Shown in pieces: positions 53,928 through 63,497 of a stretch of 64,000 bases of DNA; positions within the stretch are counted from its first letter, which is position 1; each line of letters begins with the position of its first letter. Both the position numbers and the translations under genes were made by a program. The notes beneath the pieces are model-generated. The model was given only the letters and a program-made list of their open reading frames with translations. It ran no database searches and was not told the origin of the DNA. The stretch is from Pontibacter populi (lineage in GTDB: Bacteria > Bacteroidota > Bacteroidia > Cytophagales > Hymenobacteraceae), in the NCBI RefSeq assembly GCF_019336435.1, contig NZ_JAHWXQ010000006.1, positions 1-64,000 of the forward strand, read 5' to 3'.

Positions 53928-54507
53928 GTTACAAATAGGGCTATGGTTTGCCTTGGCACTTGCTGTTGTTTCCTGTGGAACAGAATATACCCCAAAACCG
54001 AAAGGCTATAACCGTATCGATCTTCCGGCACAAACGTACCAGCCCCTGATTGCACAACACCCTTATAGTTTTGAGTATTCAAGCCATGCCAAGGTTCGCC
54101 CTGACTCGTCTAGGATAGCACAACCGCATTGGCTGCACATTATTTACCCAACCCTTGGCGCCGACGTGCAGCTGACCTACAAGAACATACAAGGCAGCGA
54201 TAAAATACTGAACGACCTGGTAGAAGATGCCCGCAAGTTAACCGGCAAGCACCAGATAAAAGCATACTCCATTGAAGAGACCGAAGTAAAAACGCCAACC
54301 GGCGACATGGCCTCAGTTTTTGAGCTGGAAGGCGAAGTACCAAGCCAGTTCCAGTTCTATGTAACCGATTCTACGAAGCATTTCCTGCGTGGTGCTTTAT
54401 ACTTCAGAACAGCTACTCAAAACGACTCGCTGGCTCCTGTTATCGAGTTTATTAAAAGAGATGTAATTCACATGCTGAATACATTGAAGTGGCAGGAAGG
54501 GAAGTAA
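53887..54507 (+). CDS. gldD: Gliding motility lipoprotein GldD
   Basis: This 206-residue lipoprotein has a lipobox ending in VVSC (Cys30), then [21 protein letters not shown], the GldD signature opening. The mature domain contains [19 protein letters not shown] and a C-terminal [12 protein letters not shown]. It starts 41 nt before the gldE stop (overlapping genes), suggesting coupled translation. Confidence 0.92.
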   Translation: MSEAKRSVTTRSAKLQIGLWFALALAVVSCGTEYTPKPKGYNRIDLPAQTYQPLIAQHPYSFEYSSHAKVRPDSSRIAQPHWLHIIYPTLGADVQLTYKNIQGSDKILNDLVEDARKLTGKHQIKAYSIEETEVKTPTGDMASVFELEGEVPSQFQFYVTDSTKHFLRGALYFRTATQNDSLAPVIEFIKRDVIHMLNTLKWQEGK

Positions 54508-54579
54508 AGTTGGTTGTTACAGATTTCCGCTTTTTTCTCAGAAAACAGTAAACTATAGTTGATATTTAAACATACTTCT

Positions 54580-55005
54580 ATGGAGTTTATCACAAACATC
54601 CTGCAAGTAATTATTGGTCTACTTATTTTCTATTTTATTGCAAATCGTATTTCTGGCCGATCAGGGAAAGACTTTAATAAGAAATTATTAAAATACCTCC
54701 TGATTCTATTTTCAGCTGCGGTTGCGATGAATCTAGTTATTACCTTTTTGAACGTCCAACCCGATGTAGTAACTCAAACTATAGAGCAATTAAAAGCAAA
54801 TCCGGAAATCAAAAGAACTATAGGTAAACAAACAGGCTATACTTTTAACTCTCGCCATATTGATTCGATCAGACAATATCCGGCAGTTATTAATATTACA
54901 TTACATGGCACAAAAGCAGAGGTTGACCTTTCTGTAATTGTAGACTCTTCTGCCAATATTTTTGAAGTGAAGGAATATAAGATAGAGCAGTTAATTGAGA
55001 ATTAA
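54580..55005 (+). CDS. Hypothetical two-helix membrane protein
   Basis: From ATG 54580 the 141-residue product has two membrane segments (about 5-22 and 35-58) and a mature domain with INITLHGTKAEVDLSVIVDSS. It is AT-rich relative to the neighbours. No family is recognised. It follows the gldD cluster in the same direction by 72 nt. Confidence 0.7.
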   Translation: MEFITNILQVIIGLLIFYFIANRISGRSGKDFNKKLLKYLLILFSAAVAMNLVITFLNVQPDVVTQTIEQLKANPEIKRTIGKQTGYTFNSRHIDSIRQYPAVINITLHGTKAEVDLSVIVDSSANIFEVKEYKIEQLIEN

Positions 55006-55111
55006 CCCTGACTATCCTATCAAATCTCGCAAATCCTGATTCAGGCAAATTCTGTATCTTTATCTCATTCATAATTCCTAATTCTTAATTTATAATTCAC
55101 ACCCATAGGTT

Positions 55112-57211
55112 TTGAGCAACTTCTTCCATACTAAGATCGAGTTTCTGAAAGGAATAGGCCCCATGCGTGCCGAGCTGTTGCAGAAAGAGCTCAACATGTA
55201 TACCTATGGCGACCTGATACAGCATTACCCCTTCCGTTACTTAGACCGTACCCAATTTTACAAGATTGCTGAGCTCGATGAAACTATGCCGTATGTGCAG
55301 GTGCGCGGGCGTGTACGTGGCAAGCAATTGCTGGGTGAAGGCCGTAAACAACGCCTGGCTGCTACCCTGGTAGATGAAGCCGGAGATGAAATGGAGCTGG
55401 TTTGGTTTAAAGGTGTGAAGTGGATGGAGAAAAGCCTGAAGAACCACACCGACTATATTGTTTTCGGGAAGCCTACAGAGTTCAACGGCAAGTTTAATAT
55501 GGCGCACCCGGAGCTGGAAGAACTGGCTGAAGAAAAACAGACAACATCCTTCCTGCAGCCGGTTTACAATACAACCGAAAAGCTGAAAAACCACCGCATC
55601 GATAGTAAAGTGATCTCGAAATACATCGAGTCATTACTGAAGATAGCTGCACTCCACATACAGGAAACCTTATCACTGGACCTGATAGACCATTACCGCC
55701 TGACCGACAAACGAAGTGCGTTACAGAATATCCACTTCCCGGAATCGGTGGAGAAGTACAATGCGGCTAAGTTCAGGCTTAAATTCGAAGAGCTTTTTTA
55801 CATACAGCTGCGCCTGTTACGCCAGAAAGTAGTGCGCCGCGCCGACCTGGCCGGGCAGATTTTTAAACAGGTGCCAACGGTAACAGAGTTCTACAAAAAC
55901 CACTTGACCTTCGACCTGACCGGGGCACAGAAGCGGGTTATAAAAGAGATCCACAAAGACCTGACATCAGGAAAGCAAATGAACCGCCTGCTGCAGGGCG
56001 ATGTGGGCTCGGGCAAAACTATAGTTGCGTTTATAACTATGCTGATTGCAGCAGATAACGGGGCACAGTCGGTACTAATGGCGCCAACTGAAATATTAGC
56101 AGACCAGCACTATACCGGTCTGAAAGAATTTGCTGACCGCTTAGGTATTAAGATCGGCAAACTTACAGGTTCCAGCAAAACAAAAGAACGTCGCGAACTG
56201 CACGAGCAACTCCGGTCCGGCGAGATGAAGATGATCGTGGGCACACATGCCTTGCTCGAAGACGTGGTACAGTTTCATAACCTGGGCTTGTGTATAGTAG
56301 ATGAGCAGCACCGCTTCGGCGTGGAGCAGCGTTCCAAACTATGGCGCAAGAATCCGCGCATTATTCCGCATGTATTGGTCATGACAGCTACTCCTATTCC
56401 GCGCACGCTGGCAATGACCTTGTATGGCGACCTGGATGTTTCAGTGATAGATGAAATGCCGGCCGGCCGTAAAGAGATCGTTACTGTTCATCGTTTTGAT
56501 TCTCACCGTTTGCGTGTATTCCAGTTTGTTCGGGACCAGATAAAGTTAGGCCGCCAAATCTATATAGTTTACCCGCTGATTGAGGAATCGGAGCAGATGG
56601 AGAACTATAAAGACCTGATGGATGGCTATGAAAGTGTGAGAAGAGCCTTCCCGGAGTATCAGGTTAGCATGGTGCACGGCAAACTGAAAGCACAGGACAA
56701 AGATTACGAAATGCAGCGCTTCGTGAGGCACGAAACCCAGATTATGGTAGCCACCACCGTAATTGAAGTGGGCGTGAACGTGCCGAATGCTTCGGTGATG
56801 ATCATAGAAAGTGCGGAGCGCTTTGGCTTATCGCAGCTCCATCAGTTGCGTGGGCGAGTGGGTCGAGGAGCCGAACAAAGCTACTGCATTCTCATGACGG
56901 GTTATAAACTCAGCAAAGACAGCAAGACCCGCCTGGAGACCATGGTACGCACCAACAATGGCTTCGAAATAGCTGACATAGATCTGAAACTACGCGGCCC
57001 CGGCGATTTGATGGGAACACAGCAAAGCGGTGTACTCGACCTGCTGATTTCAGACCTTGCCAAGGATGCACCTATACTTCAGGAAGCACGCGCTGCTGCA
57101 CAAAATATCTTACAGGAAGACCCGCAACTCGAACATGCCGAACATCAGAACATCCGCAGGCACATCCAATCGTTAAGCGCTAATACTGTAAACTGGAGCC
57201 GTATCAGCTAA
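55112..57211 (+). CDS. recG: ATP-dependent DNA helicase RecG
   Basis: RecG remodels stalled replication forks and branched DNA. The 699-residue protein has the wedge domain (about 60-150, YVQVRGRVRGKQLL), helicase Walker A GDVGSGKT (near 293-300), DEQHRFGVEQR (DExH) and QLRGRVGRGAE. The reading frame starts at TTG 55112 (SNFFHTKIEFLKGIGP); no upstream ATG exists and the family start matches. Confidence 0.95.
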   Translation: MSNFFHTKIEFLKGIGPMRAELLQKELNMYTYGDLIQHYPFRYLDRTQFYKIAELDETMPYVQVRGRVRGKQLLGEGRKQRLAATLVDEAGDEMELVWFKGVKWMEKSLKNHTDYIVFGKPTEFNGKFNMAHPELEELAEEKQTTSFLQPVYNTTEKLKNHRIDSKVISKYIESLLKIAALHIQETLSLDLIDHYRLTDKRSALQNIHFPESVEKYNAAKFRLKFEELFYIQLRLLRQKVVRRADLAGQIFKQVPTVTEFYKNHLTFDLTGAQKRVIKEIHKDLTSGKQMNRLLQGDVGSGKTIVAFITMLIAADNGAQSVLMAPTEILADQHYTGLKEFADRLGIKIGKLTGSSKTKERRELHEQLRSGEMKMIVGTHALLEDVVQFHNLGLCIVDEQHRFGVEQRSKLWRKNPRIIPHVLVMTATPIPRTLAMTLYGDLDVSVIDEMPAGRKEIVTVHRFDSHRLRVFQFVRDQIKLGRQIYIVYPLIEESEQMENYKDLMDGYESVRRAFPEYQVSMVHGKLKAQDKDYEMQRFVRHETQIMVATTVIEVGVNVPNASVMIIESAERFGLSQLHQLRGRVGRGAEQSYCILMTGYKLSKDSKTRLETMVRTNNGFEIADIDLKLRGPGDLMGTQQSGVLDLLISDLAKDAPILQEARAAAQNILQEDPQLEHAEHQNIRRHIQSLSANTVNWSRIS

Positions 57212-57218
57212 AAAACTT

Positions 57219-57458
57219 TCATTTTATAGTTGCTTGTGTTGCTACAAAAGTTTGCACAGGTTCGGTATACAGACCGTTTTGATGTTGCTGCATATTGCCG
57301 CTTGAAAGTACTGGTAACGGTTTTTCTGCAGCATCTTGTGCTGTGCTAACTATAACCTGAGGATTTTTAGCAGGGGTAGTAATCAGTTTATCTTCTTTAG
57401 TTATTTTGCTAATCAGTAAAAGTGCTGTAAATGCTAGTATCTTAAGTATGAACCTCAT
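57219..57458 (-). CDS. Small putative exported protein
   Basis: This 79-residue frame opens with a hydrophobic signal-like segment (MRFILKILAFTALLLISK) followed by a Thr/Gln/Ala-rich tail. No family is recognised, and no terminator or clear promoter supports it. It could be a small secreted peptide or a chance frame. Confidence 0.35.
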   Translation of the reverse strand: MRFILKILAFTALLLISKITKEDKLITTPAKNPQVIVSTAQDAAEKPLPVLSSGNMQQHQNGLYTEPVQTFVATQATIK

Positions 57459-57753
57459 TTTATCTTATTTAATCAGGTTTACATCATATACAACAGGCTT
57501 GTTACAGCAACTACCTACTATCGGGCAGAGCAGCGAAAATCTTGGTTGACAGGCTCTTTTTTTGATGTGGTTGAAATGTAAACATGTTCATATCAACACA
57601 TACAAGCATAGCCCTGAATCTGTGTACTAACAAAATAAATCCTATTTGTTCCACGCGAAACAACATAGCTATAATTCTGTTACTCAATGCCTGAATTAAA
57701 ATTTGACTAATCTCGCACTTAACCTTAAGTTTGATCTTTTAAAGCTGATTCCT

Positions 57754-59202
57754 GTGAAAAACCTGCTCTTCGTTTTCGTTTTTATTGTGCTATCCGTAGC
57801 CGCTTTTGGTCAATCCAGAAAAAAGGGTGAAGTGCCATTTGAGTATCACCCGAACTTATCTGAAGACAGGTACAACCAACGCATTACCAATAAAACCATA
57901 GCTACCGGCCCTGAGCAGTTTGTAATTCTTAGCCGCAAAGCAAATGGCAACTATGGGGTGCAGAAATATGAGGCTGGCCTGGCAAAACGATGGGATGCAA
58001 CTATACCACTTACTATAGAGCAGACAGTGTATGGTTTTTACACCACCAAAGATGCAGCTATAGTTGTAGCATACTCTAAAACAGGTGCTACCCAACAGCT
58101 ACATGGCTACTATATTGACCTGGTAAGTGGTGCCCTAAAAGACAAACAGCTACTACAGGAAAGCCCTGTTTCTAACCGTGAACCGGGCATAGCTTTCTCG
58201 CAGGATGGCTCTAAACTCCTTGTATTCCATTACCAGGCAGATAGCAACTATAAGATCAGAAGCATGAGCGGCTCGTTGTTCGACGAAAAGCTGGCAAAGC
58301 TGAAAGACGTTACCTATAACCTGAATGATGTGCGCGATGTACTGTCGGTGGATGTGCAGGTGAGCAACAAAGGAGACCAGTACCTGAGCCTGATATCGGA
58401 TAACATGAACCGCCTTACGGTTCGCCGGTATAGTTTAAAAGACCCGAAAGCAAAGGTAATGAGCGTACTGGTGGGCGGTGTATTTGGCGGCAAAAAAGTT
58501 TATATCATGGATTCGCGGTTTAAGCTGATGCCGGATGACCAACTATACGGAGCCGTAATTACAGCAGAAGAAGCCTCTGGCTTATACTATAGCCTGAAAG
58601 CAGTTCGGTTTGACTTTGAAGCCGAAGACATGGTTTTTGCCGAAGAGTTTAAATTCTCACCGATATACCTGGCTAAAATAAACAGCCTGAATAAAGCAGA
58701 CACAACTAAACCGAAGCGCTTCGAAGACATTTATATAACAGACCTGCTGCAGACTGCCGATAATAAGCTGGTTGTGCTGGCAGAAAAGAAATACACGATG
58801 GGTGGCAAGAGCTCTCCCTACTTCGCCAAAGAAATGCTGCTGTTTGCCTACGACGAATACATGAACTCTGCCTGGAACTCAGTATTAATGAAGCATCAGC
58901 AATCCCCTGCAGAAGATGCTTTCTCCGGGATTTCCTACACTGCTTACATGAGCGGCAATACTCTAAACCTGCTTACACTGGAAGAGCTTGACGGTAAAAA
59001 CGACCTGTATTTGCGCCAGATCAACACTAAAACAGGTGAGATAAGTGAGGCAAAGGGAGTGCGCCTGAATGTGGCAAACGACAAAGAACTGGCCTATGTA
59101 AAAGATTTCACGGCCTGGTTCTCTGACAAAGATGTAGCTGTTGTAGTTCGCCCTAAAAAGCGTGAAGCAGGTCTTAAACTATACCATATTCAGTTAAAAT
59201 AA
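57754..59202 (+). CDS. Exported protein of unknown function, likely beta-propeller
   Basis: Using GTG 57754, the 483-residue product starts with an ideal signal peptide (MKNLLFVFVFIVLSVAAFGQ). An upstream TTG 57703 adds 17 residues. The mature part shows repeated four-strand blocks such as TAYMSGNTLNLLTLEELDGKNDLYLRQINT and phrases like LSLISDNMNRLTVRRYSL, resembling a WD40-like propeller; this is a visual inference. The C terminus overlaps the convergent GT2 gene by 13 nt. The function is unknown. Confidence 0.7.
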   Translation: MKNLLFVFVFIVLSVAAFGQSRKKGEVPFEYHPNLSEDRYNQRITNKTIATGPEQFVILSRKANGNYGVQKYEAGLAKRWDATIPLTIEQTVYGFYTTKDAAIVVAYSKTGATQQLHGYYIDLVSGALKDKQLLQESPVSNREPGIAFSQDGSKLLVFHYQADSNYKIRSMSGSLFDEKLAKLKDVTYNLNDVRDVLSVDVQVSNKGDQYLSLISDNMNRLTVRRYSLKDPKAKVMSVLVGGVFGGKKVYIMDSRFKLMPDDQLYGAVITAEEASGLYYSLKAVRFDFEAEDMVFAEEFKFSPIYLAKINSLNKADTTKPKRFEDIYITDLLQTADNKLVVLAEKKYTMGGKSSPYFAKEMLLFAYDEYMNSAWNSVLMKHQQSPAEDAFSGISYTAYMSGNTLNLLTLEELDGKNDLYLRQINTKTGEISEAKGVRLNVANDKELAYVKDFTAWFSDKDVAVVVRPKKREAGLKLYHIQLK

Positions 59203-59924
59203 TGCTTCAGGTATAGTTGTGGTTCCTTAGTTGGATTGGAAACCGATTTGTAATGTAGCTTTTTAGTAAAGGATGCCAGCTGCAGGCACATGTGCGAGAA
59301 ACCGACATAGTTCACAATATCAATGTACATGTTAAACTCTTTGCGTGAGCCGTCCAACACTCCCAGTTTATCCACTTTGTAGGTATTTATAGCAGACCAG
59401 GGCATCCAGCGTACTACTTTCTTATGACGCAACATGTAGCGGTTAATGGCTACCTCTAACTGATAACACTTTAGCCGTTGCCTTAGTACCAGCTTCAGAT
59501 CAGCTGTTTGTAGTATGCGTTCTCCTGATAGCAACACATCACTACGATACCACTTCACAAACCAGGGGGAATTAATACGACGCATGATAATCATATCTAC
59601 TTCATGGCATTCCTTATAAGCATCTAAAGCAGCTTCCAGCTCTTCTTTTCTTAATCCCTGCAGATCCGCATCCATCATCAGTAATGTGGCATAGTCTACA
59701 TATTGCAATCCCTGCTTTATGGCTTTGGTTTTACCATGGTTACGCAGCAACCTGATAACCTCTACAGTAGGCCAGTTAGCTTCAATATAATCTGCTGTTC
59801 CGTCAGTAGATCCATCATCTACACAAATTACCTGCTGTACATATTTCGTGCTGACAACTATATCAAGCACCTTGGCAATTCGCTCACGTTCGTTATAACA
59901 TGGTATAAGGCAGCTTACATTCAT
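59190..59924 (-). CDS. Glycosyltransferase family 2
   Basis: This 244-residue GT-A enzyme begins MNVSCLIPCYNERERIAKVLD with the donor DDGSTDGT (near 36-43) and the metal-binding DAD in LMMDADLQGL. It has a probable membrane-associated C terminus. Donor and acceptor cannot be stated. It is convergent with the preceding exported-protein gene (13-nt overlap). Confidence 0.9.
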   Translation of the reverse strand: MNVSCLIPCYNERERIAKVLDIVVSTKYVQQVICVDDGSTDGTADYIEANWPTVEVIRLLRNHGKTKAIKQGLQYVDYATLLMMDADLQGLRKEELEAALDAYKECHEVDMIIMRRINSPWFVKWYRSDVLLSGERILQTADLKLVLRQRLKCYQLEVAINRYMLRHKKVVRWMPWSAINTYKVDKLGVLDGSRKEFNMYIDIVNYVGFSHMCLQLASFTKKLHYKSVSNPTKEPQLYLKHYFN

Positions 59925-60043
59925 TATCTACTATAGGTTTATAGTTAAGGCGCTGCCCTTCATACGTAAAACCTGCCCTTGCATTTACATTTTTGGGCTA
60001 TAAATATTATTTTTATTATATTAAATTAGATAGATAAAATAAA

Positions 60044-60073
60044 AAAAGGCTTTCCTTAAGAGGAAAGCCTTTT
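60044..60073 (-). terminator. Acyl-CoA dehydrogenase terminator
   Basis: AAAAGGCTTTCC (60044-60055) pairs with GGAAAGCCTTTT (60062-60073) over a 6-nt loop. The minus-strand tail is T-rich. Confidence 0.92.
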
Positions 60074-60095
60074 CTAAACTATAAATGGTCAGAAA

Positions 60096-61889
60096 TTAAT
60101 AAACATATTCATTTGACTCGATCAGCGCAGCTGCTATGCGACGGCGGGCCTCTTTTGTATTGAACAGGTCTTTCTTAGTGAAGCGTTTTAAGCCCATAAA
60201 TAACAAGCGTTGCTCATCACCTTCAGCCATAGATGCAATGGCTTCCTTACCAGCTATAAACGAAGCGTCTACTGCATCATTCACCACCACACGGGCAATA
60301 TCGATCTGGTTTGCTACGGCTTCTTCGCCTTTTGTACCGATCATTTTCTCCACGCGCAGCAAAGTAGATTCTGCCACATAGGTTTTGATGGCCATATCGG
60401 CGATATTCATTAGCACCTCTTGCTCTTTGGCAAGTGAAGCCATGTATTTCTGCACCGCAGTACCGGCTACTAACAGAATTGCCTTTTTCAGGTTACGGAT
60501 AGCTTTGTGTTCTGCAGCAAACAAGCCGCCTTCTTCTTCGGCCCCGAAATCCGGAATAGCCATCAGTTCGTTCTGTACGTTCTGCGCTGGGCCCATCAGG
60601 TCAAGCTCACCGTTCATAGCTTTCTTCAGGATCATGTCCACGGTAAGCATGCGGTTGATCTCGTTGGTACCTTCAAAAATGCGGTTGATACGGGAGTCGC
60701 GGTACGCACGGTCCATTGGGTAGTCAGCTGAGAAGCCATAGCCACCGTAGATCTGCACACCTTCATCTACCACATAGTCCAGCACTTCAGAACCTTCCAC
60801 TTTCAGCATGGCACACTCCACGGCAAATTCTTTTGCAGCACCAAGTAATGCTTCGTTCTCATCTTTGCCGGCTGCCATCAGTTCCTGCTCCATGCGGTAA
60901 ATATCCATACCTGAACGGTACTGCGCCGATTCTACAGCAAAAATCCGGATGGCCTGCTCTGCCAGTTTATGACGAATAGCGCCGAATTTAGAGATTGGCA
61001 ATTTAAACTGATGACGCTCGTTGGCATATTTTACCGACAGCTCAGCCACTTTTTTAGAAGCACCCAGCGTAGCAGCACAAAGCTTGATACGGCCGATGTT
61101 CAGGATGTTGAAAGCGATCAAATGGCCTTTGCCGATCTCGCCCAGCACGTTCTCTTTCGGAACTTCGCAGTCCGTTAAGAATACCTGGCGGGTTGAAGAG
61201 CCTTTTATACCCATCTTATGCTCTTCGTTACCCAGGCTTAGGCCCGGATAATCTTTTTCAACTATAAAACCTGTGAACTTGTCGCCATCAACCTGTGCAA
61301 AAACGATGAACACATCAGCGAAACCTGCGTTAGTGATCCACATTTTCTGCCCGTTCAGGATGTAGTGTGTTCCGGCTTCGTTCAGTACTGCTTTGGTTTT
61401 AGCCGCCAGCGCATCCGAACCAGAGCCCGGCTCTGTTAAGCAGTAAGACGACATCCACTCGCCGCTAACCAGCTTCGGAACGTACTTTTGCTTCTGCTCT
61501 TCGGTGCCAAAGTATAAAATTGGCAGCGTACCAATACCTGTGTGCGCCGCAAAGGCAACCGGGAATGAATGGCCACCTCCTACTGATTCTGTAACCAGCA
61601 GCGACGTGTTAAAGTCCATGTTCAAGCCGCCGTACTGCTCTGGTATAGATACCGCGAACAAGCCAAGTTCCCCTGCCTTTTTCATCAGGCTTTCCATCAG
61701 GCCTTCTTCGTGGTTGTCCAGTCTGTCAAGCAACGGGAGTACTTCTTCCTGCACAAAGTCCAGACAGGTCTGGGCCATCATACGTTGCTCTTCGGTAAAA
61801 TCTTCGGGCGTAAACACGTCCTGCGGATTCGTTTCCTTTATCAGGAACTCACCACCTCTTAGTATTGCGGTTTTAGTTGAATTTTCCAT
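60096..61889 (-). CDS. Acyl-CoA dehydrogenase (VLCAD-like)
   Basis: This FAD enzyme oxidises acyl-CoA in beta-oxidation. The 597-residue protein has the standard three-domain fold with EEVLPLLDRLDN, CLTEPGSGSDALA (FAD/substrate loop), a GYGFSADYPMDRAYRDSRI segment and IFEGTNEINRM, plus a C-terminal extension of about 180 residues as in VLCAD-type enzymes. It is the last gene of the fad operon, with the IVP gene directly upstream. Confidence 0.93.
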   Translation of the reverse strand: MENSTKTAILRGGEFLIKETNPQDVFTPEDFTEEQRMMAQTCLDFVQEEVLPLLDRLDNHEEGLMESLMKKAGELGLFAVSIPEQYGGLNMDFNTSLLVTESVGGGHSFPVAFAAHTGIGTLPILYFGTEEQKQKYVPKLVSGEWMSSYCLTEPGSGSDALAAKTKAVLNEAGTHYILNGQKMWITNAGFADVFIVFAQVDGDKFTGFIVEKDYPGLSLGNEEHKMGIKGSSTRQVFLTDCEVPKENVLGEIGKGHLIAFNILNIGRIKLCAATLGASKKVAELSVKYANERHQFKLPISKFGAIRHKLAEQAIRIFAVESAQYRSGMDIYRMEQELMAAGKDENEALLGAAKEFAVECAMLKVEGSEVLDYVVDEGVQIYGGYGFSADYPMDRAYRDSRINRIFEGTNEINRMLTVDMILKKAMNGELDLMGPAQNVQNELMAIPDFGAEEEGGLFAAEHKAIRNLKKAILLVAGTAVQKYMASLAKEQEVLMNIADMAIKTYVAESTLLRVEKMIGTKGEEAVANQIDIARVVVNDAVDASFIAGKEAIASMAEGDEQRLLFMGLKRFTKKDLFNTKEARRRIAAALIESNEYVY

Positions 61890-61898
61890 ATTGATAAG

Positions 61899-61930
61899 AT
61901 TTTAGATGCTAGATTTTAGATATTAGATTT
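61899..61930. repeat. Left inverted heptamer repeat of the IVP cassette
   Basis: TTAGATG-type units (TTTAGATGCTAGATTTTAGA and on to TATTAGATTT) lie between the acyl-CoA dehydrogenase start and the IVP stop, overlapping the last codons of IVP. It is an inverted partner of 62285-62320. Confidence 0.75.
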
Positions 61931-62281
61931 CTTGATTATGGAGTTTTTAAAGCTATAGATCATCTTTTGTATCTGCTCTAGTTGGTCTTGCAAAACAGAA
62001 AGAGAAGATTCAGTAATTATTCCAAAAGAATTTGCTAAGAGAAGCTGAGTCTCTAACTCAAAGGCTGACCCAAGTGCTATACTTAAAAAATGAGCAAATT
62101 CTTTAGGTGAATTTCTGCCTGCTCCTTCTGCAATATTAGATGGTATAGAAACGGCTGCTCTGTTGATTTGAGATGTTAGACCATATCTTTCATTCCCTGG
62201 AAATGTAGCTGTTGTTTCATAAACGGCCTTCGCCAGCTCCATTGATCGCTGCCAGATCTTTAAGTCCTTAAAGCTGTGCAT
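61916..62281 (-). CDS. Four-helix-bundle protein (23S rRNA intervening-sequence family)
   Basis: This 121-residue protein has the S23/IVP family signature: MHSFKDLKIWQRSMELAKAVY, GLTSQINRAAVSIPSNIAEGAGR and a long C-terminal helix. Relatives were first found in 23S rRNA intervening sequences and also include the Avd helper of diversity-generating retroelements, but no reverse transcriptase or template repeat is present here. It sits between thiolase and acyl-CoA dehydrogenase, flanked by inverted TTAGAT repeats, so it looks like an inserted cassette. Biological role unknown. Confidence 0.85.
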   Translation of the reverse strand: MHSFKDLKIWQRSMELAKAVYETTATFPGNERYGLTSQINRAAVSIPSNIAEGAGRNSPKEFAHFLSIALGSAFELETQLLLANSFGIITESSLSVLQDQLEQIQKMIYSFKNSIIKKSNI

Positions 62282-62284
62282 AAA

Positions 62285-62320
62285 ATAAGTCTAACATCTA
62301 AAATCTAACATCTAGCGTCT
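62285..62320. repeat. Right inverted heptamer repeat of the IVP cassette
   Basis: Its reverse complement reads GCTAGATGTTAGATTTTAGA then TGTTAGACTT, matching the left repeat but with one extra 7-nt unit. It ends at the thiolase stop codon (62319-62321). Confidence 0.75.
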
Positions 62321-63497
62321 ATTTCAGCAATTCATAGATACCGGCTACACCCTGGCCGCCACCCACACAGGCGGTTACCATGCCGTACTTTTTGCCTATG
62401 CGGCGAAGTTCATGGAATTGCTGGATAGAAAGCTTAGCGCCGGAGCAACCAAGCGGGTGACCTAAAGCAATAGCTCCACCACTTATGTTGAGCTTAGCAG
62501 GATCAAAATCCAGGTGGCGCATAACAGCGATAGACTGGGCAGCAAAGGCTTCGTTCATCTCGATCAAGTCGATGTCGTTCAGCGTCATGCCAGCCATTTT
62601 CAAAGCTTTTGGCACAGCTGCAATTGGCCCCATACCCATGATACGCGGATCAACACCACCGGAAGCATAACTTACCAGCCTGGCAATTGGCTCCAGGTTC
62701 AGTTCTTTTACCATGCGCTCGCTCATAACTATAACGAAGGCAGCACCATCAGAAGTCTGAGAAGAGTTACCAGCCGTTACCGAACCACCTGCTGCAAATA
62801 CTGGCTTTAAGCGAGCTAAGGCTTCCATAGAAGTATCCGCTCTTGGGCCTTCATCAGTATCTACCACATAAGTGCGGGTCTTTTTCTTGCCGTTCTCGTC
62901 CAGGTAAGTTTCTTCAACGGTTATCGGCACGATCTGCTCCTTAAAGTAGCCGTTCTTGATCGCGTTGATAGCTTTCTGATGCGAATGGTACGCAAACTCA
63001 TCCTGGTCTTCGCGGGTAACCTTATAGTCTGCAGCCACAGCCTCAGCTGTTAAGCCCATGCTCAGGTACCAGTCCGGGTTGTTTTTCGCGATAGTATAGT
63101 TCGGCACTGTTTTCCAACCAACTGTTGGCACCAGCGACATCGATTCTGTACCGCCGGCAACTATACAGTCAGCCATACCAGCCGAGATGCGGTTTGCGGC
63201 TATAGCTATAGTTTCCAGACCAGAGCCGCAGTAGCGGTTCACGGTCATACCAGAAACCGACATTGGCAATGCCAGCAACGAGATCATTCGACCTATCTGT
63301 AAGCCCTGCTCAGCTTCCGGCACCGCGTTACCAACTATAAGGTCGTCTACACGCTCCGGGTCCAAGGCTGGCACTGAGGCCATTAAATGTTTGATGACAT
63401 CAGCGGCCAGGTCATCAGGTCTGGTGAACCGAAATCCGCCACGGCCCGCTTTACCCACGGCGCTACGAAATCCGGCTACGATATATGCATTGTTCAT
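62319..63497 (-). CDS. Acetyl-CoA C-acyltransferase (thiolase)
   Basis: This FadA-type thiolase catalyses the last step of beta-oxidation. The 392-residue protein has the active-site cysteine in NRYCGSGLETIA (near 90), the histidine in GGAIALGHPLGCSGAK and the terminal CVGGGQGVAGIYEL with its second catalytic cysteine. It is downstream of the hydroxyacyl-CoA dehydrogenase gene; the intervening 89 nt contains AT-rich repeats. Confidence 0.95.
   Translation of the reverse strand: MNNAYIVAGFRSAVGKAGRGGFRFTRPDDLAADVIKHLMASVPALDPERVDDLIVGNAVPEAEQGLQIGRMISLLALPMSVSGMTVNRYCGSGLETIAIAANRISAGMADCIVAGGTESMSLVPTVGWKTVPNYTIAKNNPDWYLSMGLTAEAVAADYKVTREDQDEFAYHSHQKAINAIKNGYFKEQIVPITVEETYLDENGKKKTRTYVVDTDEGPRADTSMEALARLKPVFAAGGSVTAGNSSQTSDGAAFVIVMSERMVKELNLEPIARLVSYASGGVDPRIMGMGPIAAVPKALKMAGMTLNDIDLIEMNEAFAAQSIAVMRHLDFDPAKLNISGGAIALGHPLGCSGAKLSIQQFHELRRIGKKYGMVTACVGGGQGVAGIYELLK

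Noticed and set aside
61916-62281. Part of a diversity-generating retroelement (Avd-like protein)
   Set aside because: The fold family overlaps with Avd, but no reverse transcriptase or template/variable repeat is present.
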